DNA from: Rhizobium sp. CCGE 510
GTDB taxonomy: Bacteria > Pseudomonadota > Alphaproteobacteria > Rhizobiales > Rhizobiaceae
Length of the DNA stretch: 64,000 bases
Assembly (NCBI RefSeq): GCF_000292525.1
Contig: NZ_AEYF01000048.1
Coordinates: forward strand, 1 to 64,000
Direction of reading: 5' to 3'
Both the position numbers and the translations under genes were made by a program. How positions within the stretch are numbered: position 1 is the stretch's first letter; every line of letters starts with the position of its first letter. A model generated the notes under the pieces. That model did not search any database and was not told the DNA's origin. It was given only the letters and a program-made list of their open reading frames with translations. Of the stretch, positions 1 through 8,877 are shown one piece after another.

Positions 1-14
1 TTTGAAAGCGCCGG

Positions 15-757
15 CTACCAGTCCTGCCGGGTTGGATGGACGACAATGTCGTTGATCGTGATCTCCGGGGGCTGATCAAGTGCATAGACCACAGCCTCCG
101 CCACCGACGACGGCGGAATACCCTGCTTGTTGAGTTCTCCGGCGATCTTTCTGCCCGTGTCGTCATGAACCTTGTCGGCCCAACCGGTATCGATCACGCC
201 AGGGCTGATCAGAGATACCTGGATCCCGCTTCCCACGCCCACCTCCTTTCTGAGGCTTTCGGTGATACCGCGTATGAAGAACTTCGTGGCTCCGTAAACA
301 CCAGCCGCCTCGCCGACATGAAGCCGGCGATAGAGCTCATATTCAGGATGCGGCCGGACCGGCGCTCCAACATCGACGGCAGCACGGCGGCGATCGCATG
401 CAGATAGCCACGCAGATTGGTATCGATCATCTTGTTCCAATCGCCGACGGCGGCATCCTTCCAATAGGAAAAGAGCATGAGGCCGGCATTGTTGACCAAT
501 ATATCCACCGGGCTGTACGTCGTTGTGGCGAACGCGACGAGCGTCTTGGTGCTTTCAAAGTCCGTCGCATCGGCAACCTGGTAGCTGGCAACACCTCCCG
601 AGTCGGCTATTTCTTCGACAATCTGACTGAGGCGTTTCTGATTGCGGCCGGCAAGGACGACGCGCGCACCTTTTTCCGCCAATCCTCTGGCGGTCGCTGC
701 TCCAATGCCCGAGGAAGCTCCTGTGACGATGGCGACCTTGTCTTTCAGATGTGACAT
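15..757 (-). pseudogene. Short-chain dehydrogenase/reductase, frameshifted
   Basis: NAD(P)-dependent oxidoreductase of the SDR superfamily; substrate unknown. The start at 757 follows an AAGGAG six bases upstream. The N-terminal frame has the Rossmann motif TGASSGIG, the NNAG motif and the catalytic Ser region (NMSSIAG). The catalytic YGATK and the C-terminal third lie in a different frame, so one indel near 310-330 separates Ser from Tyr/Lys. Joined, the product would be about 245 residues, normal for the family. A second SDR remnant lies immediately upstream, suggesting a former tandem pair. Either a pseudogene or a sequencing indel; the many other broken genes here favour decay. Confidence 0.8.
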
Positions 758-768
758 GACGTGCTCCT

Positions 769-1120
769 TCACTGCGGTTGGGTCAGTTCGGCTTGCCGGG
801 CGGCTTTGACAGGCTCGGGGGTTGTCCGGTTTTCCAACACCTGCCGCTTGGTTTCCTGGTCTCCGCCGACGACATGGTCGATGTCGTTCATGAGAGCCTC
901 GAACCCCTGCTTCGCGACGAGCGTCTTGTCGTTTTTCTGTTGGCCACCGAGCTTCGTACCGCCCATTCCAGCGTTCGCGTGGAAGTCGCTATTGGTGGCG
1001 CCCGGAAGGAGTGCCGTCACCGTGACCCCGGTCGAGCGCAACTCCTCGCGCAGAGATTCCGCGAACATATAACCGAAGGCCTTCGAAAGGCCTTGTTCAT
1101 CGCATCCTTGGTCAACTGCG
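769..1120 (-). pseudogene. SDR oxidoreductase, C-terminal remnant
   Basis: The C-terminal half of a second short-chain dehydrogenase: the segment after the catalytic Lys (SKAFGYMFAESLREEL), the LLPGATNSDF stretch and the family-like tail HVVGGDQETKRQ can be read. Everything N-terminal of the active site, including the nucleotide-binding Gly motif, is missing, and the open frame upstream of about 1120 has no SDR character. It ends 12 bases before the other SDR gene begins, in the same direction. Non-functional as an enzyme. Confidence 0.7.
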
Positions 1121-1733
1121 CGGTTCGTCGCGCTGCAGGGATCAGTGGTATCGTCAACTTGAGTGCTGCCGCCTGCGCGAGGACTGGCGAGCGAATCCGT
1201 GCGCGGGAAGCACGACATGGCGGGACATTATGGGAAACGAATGCTCCGATAAGTGGTAGAGCGATGAATTTGGTTGCTCTCGCAGAAATCGAGGACCTCA
1301 AGGCAAGGCGGAGGTGCCTAAACGCATCGGCGAAATGCAGCAAATTTATTCTCCCTTGCAGATCACAGCTTTTCGGCCACGTCTCGCGGATAACGTCGGC
1401 GGGCTCAAATGGGGGTAGCTGGGGGCAGCGTCATTGCGGATGGCGATTGGACGCCGATTTCGATCACACTTCCCTGATTGCTCAATACTAGCGTCCGAAC
1501 TACCGCCTCGGCAACAGCGCCAAAAAACAGCCTATTTGAAGCCATTGCTTTTTGGCTAACTTCGAAAATCTATGGTCTATCGTCTAACACGGAGGTGCGC
1601 TGCTCAGTTCAGTGCTTCACCAAGGTCTTTTGGCTGTGGTTTTTCCGGTCCAACCTATGCCGCCCGAATTAAAGTCATGCAAGTCACACGACGAAACAAT
1701 CGGCTTTTCTACCTGACTATCCCGCTGGCAAAA
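1121..1733. other. Region without recognisable gene
   Basis: About 600 bases between the SDR remnant and the hipBA operator. Open frames are short, overlap on both strands and show no family motif. The lower-GC second half (about 1500-1733) probably holds the hipBA promoter region. Confidence 0.5.
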
Positions 1734-1784
1734 TTGTCATCTTCGTGCTACATATTGGGCCAATCTGCAGTGCGAAGGTGACAA
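1734..1784 (+). promoter_or_regulatory. Dyad-symmetric operator of hipBA
   Basis: Two 12-base arms, TTGTCATCTTCG at 1734-1745 and CGAAGGTGACAA at 1773-1784, are inverted copies with one mismatch. The palindrome ATTGGGCCAAT at 1754-1764 shares exactly the same centre (1759). The right arm contains the ribosome-binding GAAGG and abuts the hipB ATG. This fits autoregulation by HipB, as known for hipBA operons. Confidence 0.65.
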
Positions 1785-2120
1785 ATGCCTACACCTCATA
1801 ACCCTCCGGCCGCTGTGCGGCGCGCGCTGCGCAAACTGGGCGCAGACATCCACGACGCACGTCGACGTCGCCGCCTGCCTATGGCGGTAGTAGCCGAACG
1901 TGCCTTCACCTCACGCTCAACGCTTCAAAAGATCGAGGCCGGCGACACCAATGTCAGCATCGGCATCTACGCAGGCGTCCTCCAGGCACTCGGCCTGCTA
2001 GTTGGGCTGAGCCAAGTCGCCGACATCAGTAACGACAGCGTCGGCCAATCTTTGGCCAGTGCGGAGTTGCCCAAGCACGCTCACCCAAAGCGATCGCCGG
2101 GATCGTCACGCGATGGCTGA
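1785..2120 (+). CDS. hipB: HipB-type XRE-family antitoxin/repressor
   Basis: A 111-residue DNA-binding antitoxin. Residues about 12-70 form a helix-turn-helix of the Cro/C1 type: GADIHDARRRRRLPMAVVAE leads into the recognition segment around TSRSTLQKIEAGD, followed by the typical NVSIGIYAGVLQALGL. HipB proteins bind and neutralise the HipA kinase and repress their own operon. The gene overlaps hipA by 8 bases, so the pair is translationally coupled. The symmetric operator that ends at its start codon is the expected autoregulatory target. The arginine-rich helix and basic tail are unremarkable for the family. Intact. Confidence 0.88.
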   Translation: MPTPHNPPAAVRRALRKLGADIHDARRRRRLPMAVVAERAFTSRSTLQKIEAGDTNVSIGIYAGVLQALGLLVGLSQVADISNDSVGQSLASAELPKHAHPKRSPGSSRDG

Positions 2121-3360
2121 TTTTGAAGTTCATCTCGACCTTCACGGTCACACCCGTCCGATCGGACTGGCGCGAAGCAATCGCGTCCGTGGTGCCGAAA
2201 CGATCGTGTTTGAGTATGACCGTGCCTGGCTACAGGACCCCGGCCGCTTCTCGCTGGAGCCCGCTCTAGCTCTGAGCCGGGGAGCGTTCGCCCCGCCCGC
2301 CGGCCTCGCAAACTTTGGCTCTATTGGTGACTCAGCACCCGATACGTGGGGCCGACGCCTCATGCAACGCTCGGAAAGGCGCATGGCTGAGCGCGATGGC
2401 CGGGCCGTTCGCACGCTGGCCCAAAGCGACTATCTGCTTGGGGTCGCCGACGAGACACGGCTCGGCGCGCTCCGGTTCCGCCGGGTTGGCGACGAGGAAT
2501 TCCAGGCGCCGATCCGTGCCGGCGTTCCCGCCCTCATCGAGCTCGGCCGCCTACTGCAGATCACCGAACGTATTCTGCGCGATGAGGAAACCGACGAAGA
2601 CCTCCAACTTATCTTCGCGCCTGGCTCCTCGCTTGGTGGAGCGCGTCCGAAGGTTTCTGTTATCGATCAACATGGCCATCTCTCGATCGCCAAGTTTCCT
2701 AAGGAAACCGACGACTACAGCGTGGAGACATGGGAAGAGGTCGCTCTGCAACTGGCTGAACAAGCCGGCATTGTCACGCCCCTCCACGAGCTCATCGACG
2801 TCGCCGGCAAGAAGGTCATGCTCTCGCGTCGCTTCGACCGTGATGGTGCTGTCCGGATCCCCTTCCTGTCCGCGATGGCGATGATGGGCGCAAAGGACGG
2901 CGAGCGTGGAAGCTATCCGGAGATCGTAGACGCCTTGGTCGAACACGGCGCGCAGGGAAAGACCGATGCGCACGCGCTTTATCGCCGCGTCGCCTTCAAT
3001 GTGCTGATTTCCAACGTCGATGACCACCTGAGAAATCACGGCTTTCTGTGGCGCGGCAAAGCCGGCTGGTCGTTGTCCCCTGCCTATGACCTCAATCCAG
3101 TGCCTACTGACGTCAAGGCGCGCGTCCTGACGACCAACATAGGTCTTGATGAGGGCACCTGCTCCCTTGATCTGCTGGAAGAAACTGCCGGGTTCTTCGC
3201 CCTCACGCTCGCCCAGGCTCGCGCGATCATTAAGGAGGTCGCGACCTCCACAGCAAGGTGGCGCGAGACCGCAAAGGCGGTCGGTGCGCGGTCAGCCGAG
3301 ATCAACCGTATGGCCAGTGCGTTCGAGCACGATGATTTGCAGCGAGCGCTAACTCTATGA
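2113..3360 (+). CDS. hipA: HipA-type serine/threonine kinase toxin
   Basis: A 415-residue HipA kinase, the toxin of a HipBA module; E. coli HipA phosphorylates glutamyl-tRNA synthetase and causes growth arrest and persistence. The start ATG at 2113 overlaps the hipB stop, and the 415-residue length matches the family. The N-terminal subdomain contains FGSIGDSAPDTWGRR. The kinase core has the SSLGGARPK loop, the ATP-binding KFPK, the catalytic NVDDHLRNHG (Asp/Asn) and the metal-binding Asp of AYDLNP. All key residues are present, so it should be active. Only rhizobial target proteins are uncertain. Confidence 0.9.
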   Translation: MADFEVHLDLHGHTRPIGLARSNRVRGAETIVFEYDRAWLQDPGRFSLEPALALSRGAFAPPAGLANFGSIGDSAPDTWGRRLMQRSERRMAERDGRAVRTLAQSDYLLGVADETRLGALRFRRVGDEEFQAPIRAGVPALIELGRLLQITERILRDEETDEDLQLIFAPGSSLGGARPKVSVIDQHGHLSIAKFPKETDDYSVETWEEVALQLAEQAGIVTPLHELIDVAGKKVMLSRRFDRDGAVRIPFLSAMAMMGAKDGERGSYPEIVDALVEHGAQGKTDAHALYRRVAFNVLISNVDDHLRNHGFLWRGKAGWSLSPAYDLNPVPTDVKARVLTTNIGLDEGTCSLDLLEETAGFFALTLAQARAIIKEVATSTARWRETAKAVGARSAEINRMASAFEHDDLQRALTL

Positions 3361-3556
3361 AGAGAGCCTTACTCCAAAGTTTCGACCCGCCCTCGGCCAG
3401 CCCGATCACTGAACCAAACTGCGGCATCGTTGCGTTGCAAAGATCGGATGTCCGATAGTAGCCTTCCGATGGTGCCTCAGTCAGCGTCTAAACCAGCGAG
3501 CGGTGGTTGCGAGCCCCTGACGGATCCGCCTTTTGGTCCTCTTTATTGTTGCCTTT

Positions 3557-4198
3557 TCATTGTAGAGAGCCCAGGTGCGGCCTCTCAGTCACGGACCGCC
3601 AAGGCGCGGTCGCGGCCAGCCACTGTCGTGTGCGGGCTTCGGGATCGGGGTTGCGGGTGATATCGGTGACCACGGCAGCGGTATCGGCGCCGTTTTCCAG
3701 TACCAGCGGCGCGCGCTCGGCGGTGATCCCGCCGATGGCAACGAGCGGCATCGGTCCGACACGCCGCCGCCAGTTCGCAATGCGTTCGACGCCTTGTGGG
3801 GTCCATCTCATCTCTTTGAGCACCGTGGGCCAGACCGGTCCGAATGCCACGTAATCCGGACGGGCGGCCAGCGCCGTCTCTAGTTCCGCTATGTCGTGCG
3901 TGGAAAGGCCGAGCTTCAGGCCGGCGCGGCCGATTGCAGCCAGATCGGCTGCCGCCAGATCCTCCTGCCCGAGATGGATGAAATCGCATCCCTCATCGAT
4001 CGCGAGCTTCCAGTAATCGTTGACGATCAATCGGCAGTCCGCTGCCGCGCAGGCGGCTTTCGCACGCCGGATCTCCTCGCGAAGCACCGGCTCTGGCCGG
4101 TCCTTGATGCGCAGCTGGACGAGTTTGACGCCGAGCGGCACGAGACGTTCGACCCAATCGGCGCTGTCGACGATGAGATAGAAGGGATCGAGCTTCAT
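3557..4198 (-). CDS. thiE: Thiamine-phosphate synthase ThiE
   Basis: Joins the pyrimidine (HMP-PP) and thiazole phosphate moieties to make thiamine phosphate in the cytoplasm. The 213-residue protein shows the phosphate- and pyrimidine-binding landmarks QLRIKD, IVNDYWKLA, FIHLGQEDL, the conserved Thr/Lys of TVLKEM and the glycine loop VAIGGI. Its start overlaps the thiG stop by 4 bases, so it is the last gene of the thiC-O-S-G-E operon. It resembles the shorter ThiE seen in alphaproteobacterial thiCOSGE operons. No damage is seen. Confidence 0.93.
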   Translation of the reverse strand: MKLDPFYLIVDSADWVERLVPLGVKLVQLRIKDRPEPVLREEIRRAKAACAAADCRLIVNDYWKLAIDEGCDFIHLGQEDLAAADLAAIGRAGLKLGLSTHDIAELETALAARPDYVAFGPVWPTVLKEMRWTPQGVERIANWRRRVGPMPLVAIGGITAERAPLVLENGADTAAVVTDITRNPDPEARTRQWLAATAPWRSVTERPHLGSLQ

Positions 4199-4968
4199 GA
4201 AAAGACGGCCTTTCCGATGACGGGAGTGGAAGGAACGGCCATGTCGCGCGGCTCCAGCGGCACGGCGCCATGCGCGATGCGGCCGGCATTGATGGCAAAC
4301 GCGAAGGCCTCGGCCATGGCGGCGGGATCACCCGCGCCGGCAACGGCGGTGTTCAGAAGAACGGCATCATAGCCGTATTCCATGACGGCGGCGGCATGAG
4401 ATGGGCGGCCGATGCCGGCATCAACGATGAGCGGCACATCCGGAAAATGTGCTCGGAATGCCCGCAGCGCCATCGGGTTCACCGCTCCCATGGCAGAGCC
4501 GATCGGCGCGCACCAAGGCATCAGGACGCGGCAGCCGGCGTCCAGCAGCCTTTCGGCGACGACAAGATCGTCGGTCGTATAGGGGAAGACGTGAAAGCCC
4601 TCGCCGGTCAGGATGCGTGCCGCCTCGACGAGGCCGAAAACATCGGGCTGCAGCGTATCGTGATGGCCGATCACTTCGAGCTTGATCCAGTCGGTGCGGA
4701 AAACATCGCGCGCCATCTTCGCCGTCAGCACAGCCTCCTGCACGCTGTGGCATCCGGCCGTGTTGGGAAGCACGCGCACACCAAGCTCGCGGATCAGCTC
4801 AAAGAAGGCGCCGCCCGCCTTGCCGCCGACGGCCTCGCGCCGAAGCGAAACAGTTACAATTTCGGTCTTCGATCGTCTCACTGCTTCCGCAAGCACGGCC
4901 GGAGACGGGTAGCGGGCGGTGCCAAGCAGCAGCCGGGAATGGACCTCGACGTTGTAAAGTTTCAGCAT
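4195..4968 (-). CDS. thiG: Thiazole synthase ThiG
   Basis: Forms the thiazole ring of thiamine from deoxyxylulose phosphate, the glycine-derived imine and sulfur carried on ThiS. The 257-residue TIM barrel has the Schiff-base lysine in WIKLEVIG, then the phosphate-binding VDAGIGRPSHA and DAVLLNTAVA segments. The start at 4968 is chosen because AAGGAGG lies just upstream; that ribosome-binding site is built from the last codons of thiS (Gln-Gly-Gly-stop). It overlaps thiE by 4 bases. Intact. Confidence 0.94.
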   Translation of the reverse strand: MLKLYNVEVHSRLLLGTARYPSPAVLAEAVRRSKTEIVTVSLRREAVGGKAGGAFFELIRELGVRVLPNTAGCHSVQEAVLTAKMARDVFRTDWIKLEVIGHHDTLQPDVFGLVEAARILTGEGFHVFPYTTDDLVVAERLLDAGCRVLMPWCAPIGSAMGAVNPMALRAFRAHFPDVPLIVDAGIGRPSHAAAVMEYGYDAVLLNTAVAGAGDPAAMAEAFAFAINAGRIAHGAVPLEPRDMAVPSTPVIGKAVFS

Positions 4969-4969
4969 C

Positions 4970-5167
4970 TTAGCCTCCTTGCATCGGTGAGAGAATTTCA
5001 ATTCGGTCGCGCTCGCCAAGCATGAAATCGACGCGATCCTCGCGGTGTACCAGTTCGCCGTTCACCGCGGTTGCGAGCCACCCGCCTTCGTAGTCCAGAG
5101 CGAGAAGCAGATCTGCGAGCGTCGCGGCCGCGACCTGTTGTTCCTCGCCATTGATGATGAAGGTCAT
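4970..5167 (-). CDS. thiS: Sulfur carrier protein ThiS
   Basis: A 65-residue ubiquitin-fold sulfur carrier ending in the required Gly-Gly (PMQGG), which is adenylated and thiocarboxylated before donating sulfur to ThiG. It starts inside the thiO stop (ATGA overlap) and ends one base before the thiG start. Full family length. Confidence 0.93.
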   Translation of the reverse strand: MTFIINGEEQQVAAATLADLLLALDYEGGWLATAVNGELVHREDRVDFMLGERDRIEILSPMQGG

Positions 5168-6150
5168 GGCGCCCTCCTTTCCGTTTGTTCTGTTAGAAGA
5201 AGCCGCGCCACCTCTCCGGCCATGGCCGGCGCCAGCAAAAAGCCATGGCGATAGAGGCCGTTGACATGGAGGGTGTGTTTCTCCTGCGTCACGCGCGGTA
5301 GATTATCGGGATAAGCGGGCCGCACGCCTGCGCCTGTTTCCGTGACACGTGCCTCGCCGAAGGCGGGATGCATCGCATAGGCAGCATTCAGCAACTCCAT
5401 CAGCGAACGCGCGGTAATCGGCCCCGCATCGTCACTTTCGATCATCGTCGCACCGACCATGAAGCAGTTCTTTTCGCGCGGCACGATATAGATCGGGTGG
5501 CGCGGATGCAGCAGGCGGACGGGGCGAGAAAGGCTGACCTCGCGCGTTTCGACGCAGAGCATCTCGCCTCGAACACCACGCAATTCGGGCAGTTGGCCAA
5601 TCTGGGCGGCACCGGTGCAGTCGATCACCCGGTCATAATGGGCAACGTTCGCATTGCCCGTGACGCCGAACACGAGAAGCACGCGGGCGTTCTCCAGTCC
5701 TGCGGCAAGTCCCGAGAGCGCCTGCCGTGGATCGAGGTGCGCTTCCTGCCGGAAGAACAACGCCCTGCGGAAGCGGCCGGCGAGATCAGGCTCCAGAGCT
5801 GCGATCGCCGCCTCGTCCAGCCATTCCCATCCGCTTGTGCGGCGGGAAAAGCGGTCCAGCTCGGCGGTATCTCGCCCACCCGCGACCACCAGCGTTCCCC
5901 GGCGTTTGACGTGGCCGGGCAATGCTGCCTCCCACCAATCGGCGGCATTACGACCGAGCGTCAGCACCGGTTCCTCCGCACTTTCCCGTTCGCACCACGG
6001 GGCGAGCATGCCGCCGGCAAGGCCGGAGGCGCCGCCCCCGACCTTGTCGGCCAGCTCCGTAAGGGTGACGCGGAAGCCTTGGCGATAAAGCTGCCAGGCC
6101 ACGGTGAGGCCGGCAACGCCGGCCCCCTTGACAAGAACGCGCATGGTCAT
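5164..6150 (-). CDS. thiO: Glycine oxidase ThiO
   Basis: FAD-dependent amine oxidase that oxidises glycine to the imine used by ThiG, the aerobic route to the thiazole ring. The 328-residue protein begins with the dinucleotide-binding motif (VKGAGVAGLTVAWQL) followed by the GGASGLAGGMLAPW segment typical of ThiO. Near the C-terminus it has TGAGVRPAYPDNLP and the FAD-proximal NGLYRHGFLLAPAMA. The start overlaps the thiC stop by 4 bases; an in-frame second Met two codons on (6144) is an alternative. Intact, although the upstream first gene is destroyed. Confidence 0.9.
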   Translation of the reverse strand: MTMRVLVKGAGVAGLTVAWQLYRQGFRVTLTELADKVGGGASGLAGGMLAPWCERESAEEPVLTLGRNAADWWEAALPGHVKRRGTLVVAGGRDTAELDRFSRRTSGWEWLDEAAIAALEPDLAGRFRRALFFRQEAHLDPRQALSGLAAGLENARVLLVFGVTGNANVAHYDRVIDCTGAAQIGQLPELRGVRGEMLCVETREVSLSRPVRLLHPRHPIYIVPREKNCFMVGATMIESDDAGPITARSLMELLNAAYAMHPAFGEARVTETGAGVRPAYPDNLPRVTQEKHTLHVNGLYRHGFLLAPAMAGEVARLLLTEQTERRAP

Positions 6151-6521
6151 CCTCCAATCGGTATTTTAGCGGCCTCTACGACCGACATGTAAAGATCGCC
6201 GCCCTGTCGGTATTTCGCCGCCATCGCGTCCAGCCCCTCCTTCTGCGCCTCGGCGCGGATGTTGTGCGATATGCGCATCGAGCAGAAATGCGCCACCTTG
6301 TGCGCTTCCTTCGGCAAGGTCTCGTCACGGTAGCTGCGGGCGGTGTCGGGATGGGAGGAATCATAGACGACGAAAGGCGGCTCGCCGGCGGTCGGATGGA
6401 CGCTAATTTCGCGCGTCGGCACGCGGATATGACTGTGGATAACTCCCGGTATGGATCTTCCGCGACACTGGCAGCGGGCCGGTGGTGACGGTTGGGGTGA
6501 AGTTTTTTGCGGCAATGTCAT
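6147..6521 (-). pseudogene. thiC: HMP-phosphate synthase thiC, internally deleted
   Basis: Remnant of the radical enzyme that converts aminoimidazole ribotide to the thiamine pyrimidine. The start at 6521 follows GGAG after the riboswitch. About 60 N-terminal residues (PTREISVHPT, PPFVVYDSS) run directly into the C-terminus (ARSYRDETLPKEAHKVAHF), so several hundred central residues of an approximately 600-residue protein are missing. In addition FCSM is followed at once by RISHNIRAEAQKEG. The family sequence there has two CSM copies flanking CGPKF, so 8 codons were lost between them, destroying the [4Fe-4S] motif. The frame stays open into thiO, so downstream translation may be preserved. Confidence 0.9.
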
Positions 6522-6623
6522 AGTTTGAGGCTCCAAATTGAAAGTTGGAGACCCAGTCAGCCGGAATGATGAAAAGACGCCGGCATGGATTCCACGCGTG
6601 AATCCGAAGCCTTCGAGCGCTTG

Positions 6624-6735
6624 CACCGTCCCTACGCCAGTATGAACTGGATCAGGTTCAACGGGTCACTGCGCCACAACAAGCAACACCTTATTGTTCA
6701 GCAGTATCTCAGCCCCTTGCCGGGCCCCCCTGGTG
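6624..6735 (-). promoter_or_regulatory. TPP riboswitch (THI element)
   Basis: On the minus strand the conserved elements read in order: GGGGGGCC, AAGGGGCTGAGATACTG, a variable stem, GACCCGTTGAACCTGATC, and ACTGGCGTAGGGACGGTG. These match the thiamine pyrophosphate aptamer, with P1 formed by the outer ACC/GGT arms. It sits about 100 bases ahead of thiC, where it would lower expression of thiC-O-S-G-E when TPP is plentiful. It appears intact although thiC is not. Confidence 0.93.
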
Positions 6736-6739
6736 AATG

Positions 6740-7241
6740 CCGCCATGAAAGACCGGAGCTGCCCTTCTGTCAAGCAAGGCCTAACGCATATTTTTCTTGC
6801 TCGTCAAGCATGACGGCTTCCCGTCTAAAATCGCCGTTGAAACCGGAAGTCTCTGTGCCTCAGCTAATTGCATTTCACAAGTGCGATATGCGCGCCGCAA
6901 TAGGAACCTAACTGGCGGATATTCGCCACCTCCACCGAGGCGAGAAATGCCGGGCCCGCCCGTTCCTTAAGACAGGTTCCTTCGGCCCGCGAAGGTGCTT
7001 TTAGCTTTGTCGATTGCGCAGGCTCTCAGTGCGCGAGCGCTTCCGCCACCCGAATCCCACCGGCTGGATCCGAATTGACCCCACAAGCAGCGCGATCACG
7101 CCGTCCCCGACGATCCATTATGCGATCTTCCTCGTCCAAAACGTGAGCTCCATAGCAACAAGCCGGAGCGCTGGCCTCGAAATCTCTCGCCGTGCCACGA
7201 CGTAGGAACGTCCTGAGCGGAAGCGAATGTCGACTGTCCTC
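6740..7241. other. Region without recognisable gene
   Basis: About 500 bases between the riboswitch and the IS481-type element. No coding family was recognised on either strand. It contains one copy of a diverged 87-base repeat (7112-7198) that recurs near 50.7 kb. Confidence 0.5.
7112..7198 (+). repeat. Dispersed repeat, copy A
   Basis: A block of about 87 bases sharing CATTATGCGATCTTC, CATAGCAAC, AGCCGGA and CTCTCGCCGTGCCA, in the same order and near-identical spacing, with 50649-50735. Roughly three quarters of positions match by eye. It is not inside an element I recognise. Confidence 0.6.
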
Positions 7242-8252
7242 TAGGTGTTTAGTCCCGGCATTTGATGGTGCATTATTTTCCTTGGCATGGAGGGAAGCAC
7301 TATGGGCCAGGTTCTACACGGTAGCGCCACGACGACAGAGGCAATCCGTCGAGCAATACAAAATAGTGAAGAGAGTTTGAGAACGCTTTCGAAGCGATAC
7401 GGGATCAACCAGAAAACCGTGGCGAAATGGAAGAAGCGGACATCGTTGGTCGACCTTCCTACAGGTCCGAAGGACCCACACTCGACGACCCTTTCCCTCG
7501 AAGAAGAGGCCGTCATCGTCGCCTTCCGCCGGCATACATTGCTGCCGCTCGATGATTGCCTCTACGCTCTTCAGCCGACCATCTCACATCTGACGCGTTC
7601 GTCGTTGCATAGGTGTTTGCAGCGCCACGGCATTTCACGTCTGCCGGAGGTCGGAGGCGACAAGGAGCCGAAGAAGAAGTTCAAAAGCTATCCGATCGGC
7701 TATTTCCACATCGATATTGCCGAGGTGCAGACGGCCGAGGGCAAGCTCTATCTCTTTGTAGCAATTGACCGAACATCCAAGTTCGCGTTCACAGAACTCT
7801 ACACCAAAGCCGGCAAGATGAATGCCGCCCAGTTCTTGCGCAATCTGATCGCGGCAGTGCCCTACACCATTCACACCGTTTTGACCGATAATGGCATTCA
7901 ATTCACCAACCGAGCTTGTGATCGAAATGCCTTCCAGCACATCTTCGACTGGGTCTGCGACGATCACAGCATCGAGCATCGCCTGACCAAGGTGAAGCAC
8001 CCCTGGACCAACGGACAGGTCGAGCGGATGAACCGAACGATCAAGGAAGCGACCGTCAAGCGCTTCCACTACGACGATCATGCGCAATTGAAAAAACATC
8101 TGGCCGACTTTATCGACGCTTACAATTTCGGGCGCAGGCTCAAGACGCTAAAGGGCCTCACGCCTTACGAGTTCATCTGCAAACAATGGACTTTCGAGCC
8201 AGATCGATTCATCATCGATCCGATCCATCAAATGCCGGGACTAAACACCTAG
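7241..8252 (+). mobile_element. IS481-family insertion sequence, complete
   Basis: A 1.0-kb element bounded by perfect inverted repeats with core TGTTTAGTCCCGGCATTTGA: left 7246-7268, right 8225-8247. Both ends lie in CTAG tetranucleotides (7241-7244 and 8249-8252), which fits the known CTAG target preference of IS481 elements and may be the target duplication. One full transposase gene fills it. Confidence 0.9.
7302..8252 (+). CDS. IS481-family DDE transposase
   Basis: A transposase of about 316 residues. The N-terminal helix-turn-helix contains LSKRYGINQKTVAKWKKR. The integrase core has the DDE residues in FHIDIAEVQ, VLTDNGIQF and the Glu of WTNGQVERMNRTIKE. The start at 7302 is preferred over 7287 because GGAGGG lies 8 bases upstream. 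The stop codon falls inside the right inverted repeat, as is common for this family. No frameshift or stop, so the element may still be mobile. Confidence 0.9.
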   Translation: MGQVLHGSATTTEAIRRAIQNSEESLRTLSKRYGINQKTVAKWKKRTSLVDLPTGPKDPHSTTLSLEEEAVIVAFRRHTLLPLDDCLYALQPTISHLTRSSLHRCLQRHGISRLPEVGGDKEPKKKFKSYPIGYFHIDIAEVQTAEGKLYLFVAIDRTSKFAFTELYTKAGKMNAAQFLRNLIAAVPYTIHTVLTDNGIQFTNRACDRNAFQHIFDWVCDDHSIEHRLTKVKHPWTNGQVERMNRTIKEATVKRFHYDDHAQLKKHLADFIDAYNFGRRLKTLKGLTPYEFICKQWTFEPDRFIIDPIHQMPGLNT

Positions 8253-8877
8253 AGCCAATATCGGTTTCTCGGGGGAAGCTTCATGCGGTCGAGGCCTCAT
8301 TTTTTTGGATATGGTACGCGCGTTGTACTATCTTGGCGGGAAATCCGGAGAGGGGCATGCAATATGGCCAAAGGTTGGTGCTGTGAGCAGCACCTCGGCT
8401 GATCATCGGGGCTGCCGCAGTAGGCGCTTCGGGCGGTATAGCCATTGCAGATTTCGAAATTCCTGAACTGTAATCGCCGCGCTGTTTGAGGGCGTTATCA
8501 TTGGCATGGCCGTTGAGCAGTTCCTAGCTACGATGAGCAAACAGGCTTGGCGGAAGAAAAACAGGTGGCGCTCGGAGGGAACGCGCTGGAATGAGCGTGC
8601 CGTACTCGGACCCTGGCTTAAGACACCAGCTGCGGAGCCATTACGGCCGGTCGACGCCGCGGATCAACTGCGTATCGTGATGCGCTCGAAGTTCACCATC
8701 CAGCCATTGCTGAACAAGAGCGGAGCCTGGGTAGGTTTCGCATTCGTAACGTTAGCACCTATTTCAAGCTGAGGCTGAACATCAATGATCAAGCGATGAC
8801 GCGGAACGTTGCATCAGGACAGCGGTTACGCTGGTTCGCTGCCCAGGCGGTTGGTTCATCTGCTGGTTCTTAGCTCT
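8253..8877. other. Region without recognisable gene
   Basis: Sequence between the IS481 element and the first T3SS gene. An 88-codon open frame (8506-8772) has no family motif and no convincing ribosome-binding site, so it is not called. The T3SS gene block may once have extended further left. Confidence 0.45.

Noticed and set aside
4270..5025. Plus-strand open frame of 251 codons over thiG
   Set aside because: Antisense of thiG, which has clear active-site motifs.
8506..8772. Possible 88-residue gene between IS481 and the T3SS
   Set aside because: No ribosome-binding site of note, no conserved motif; could be chance.
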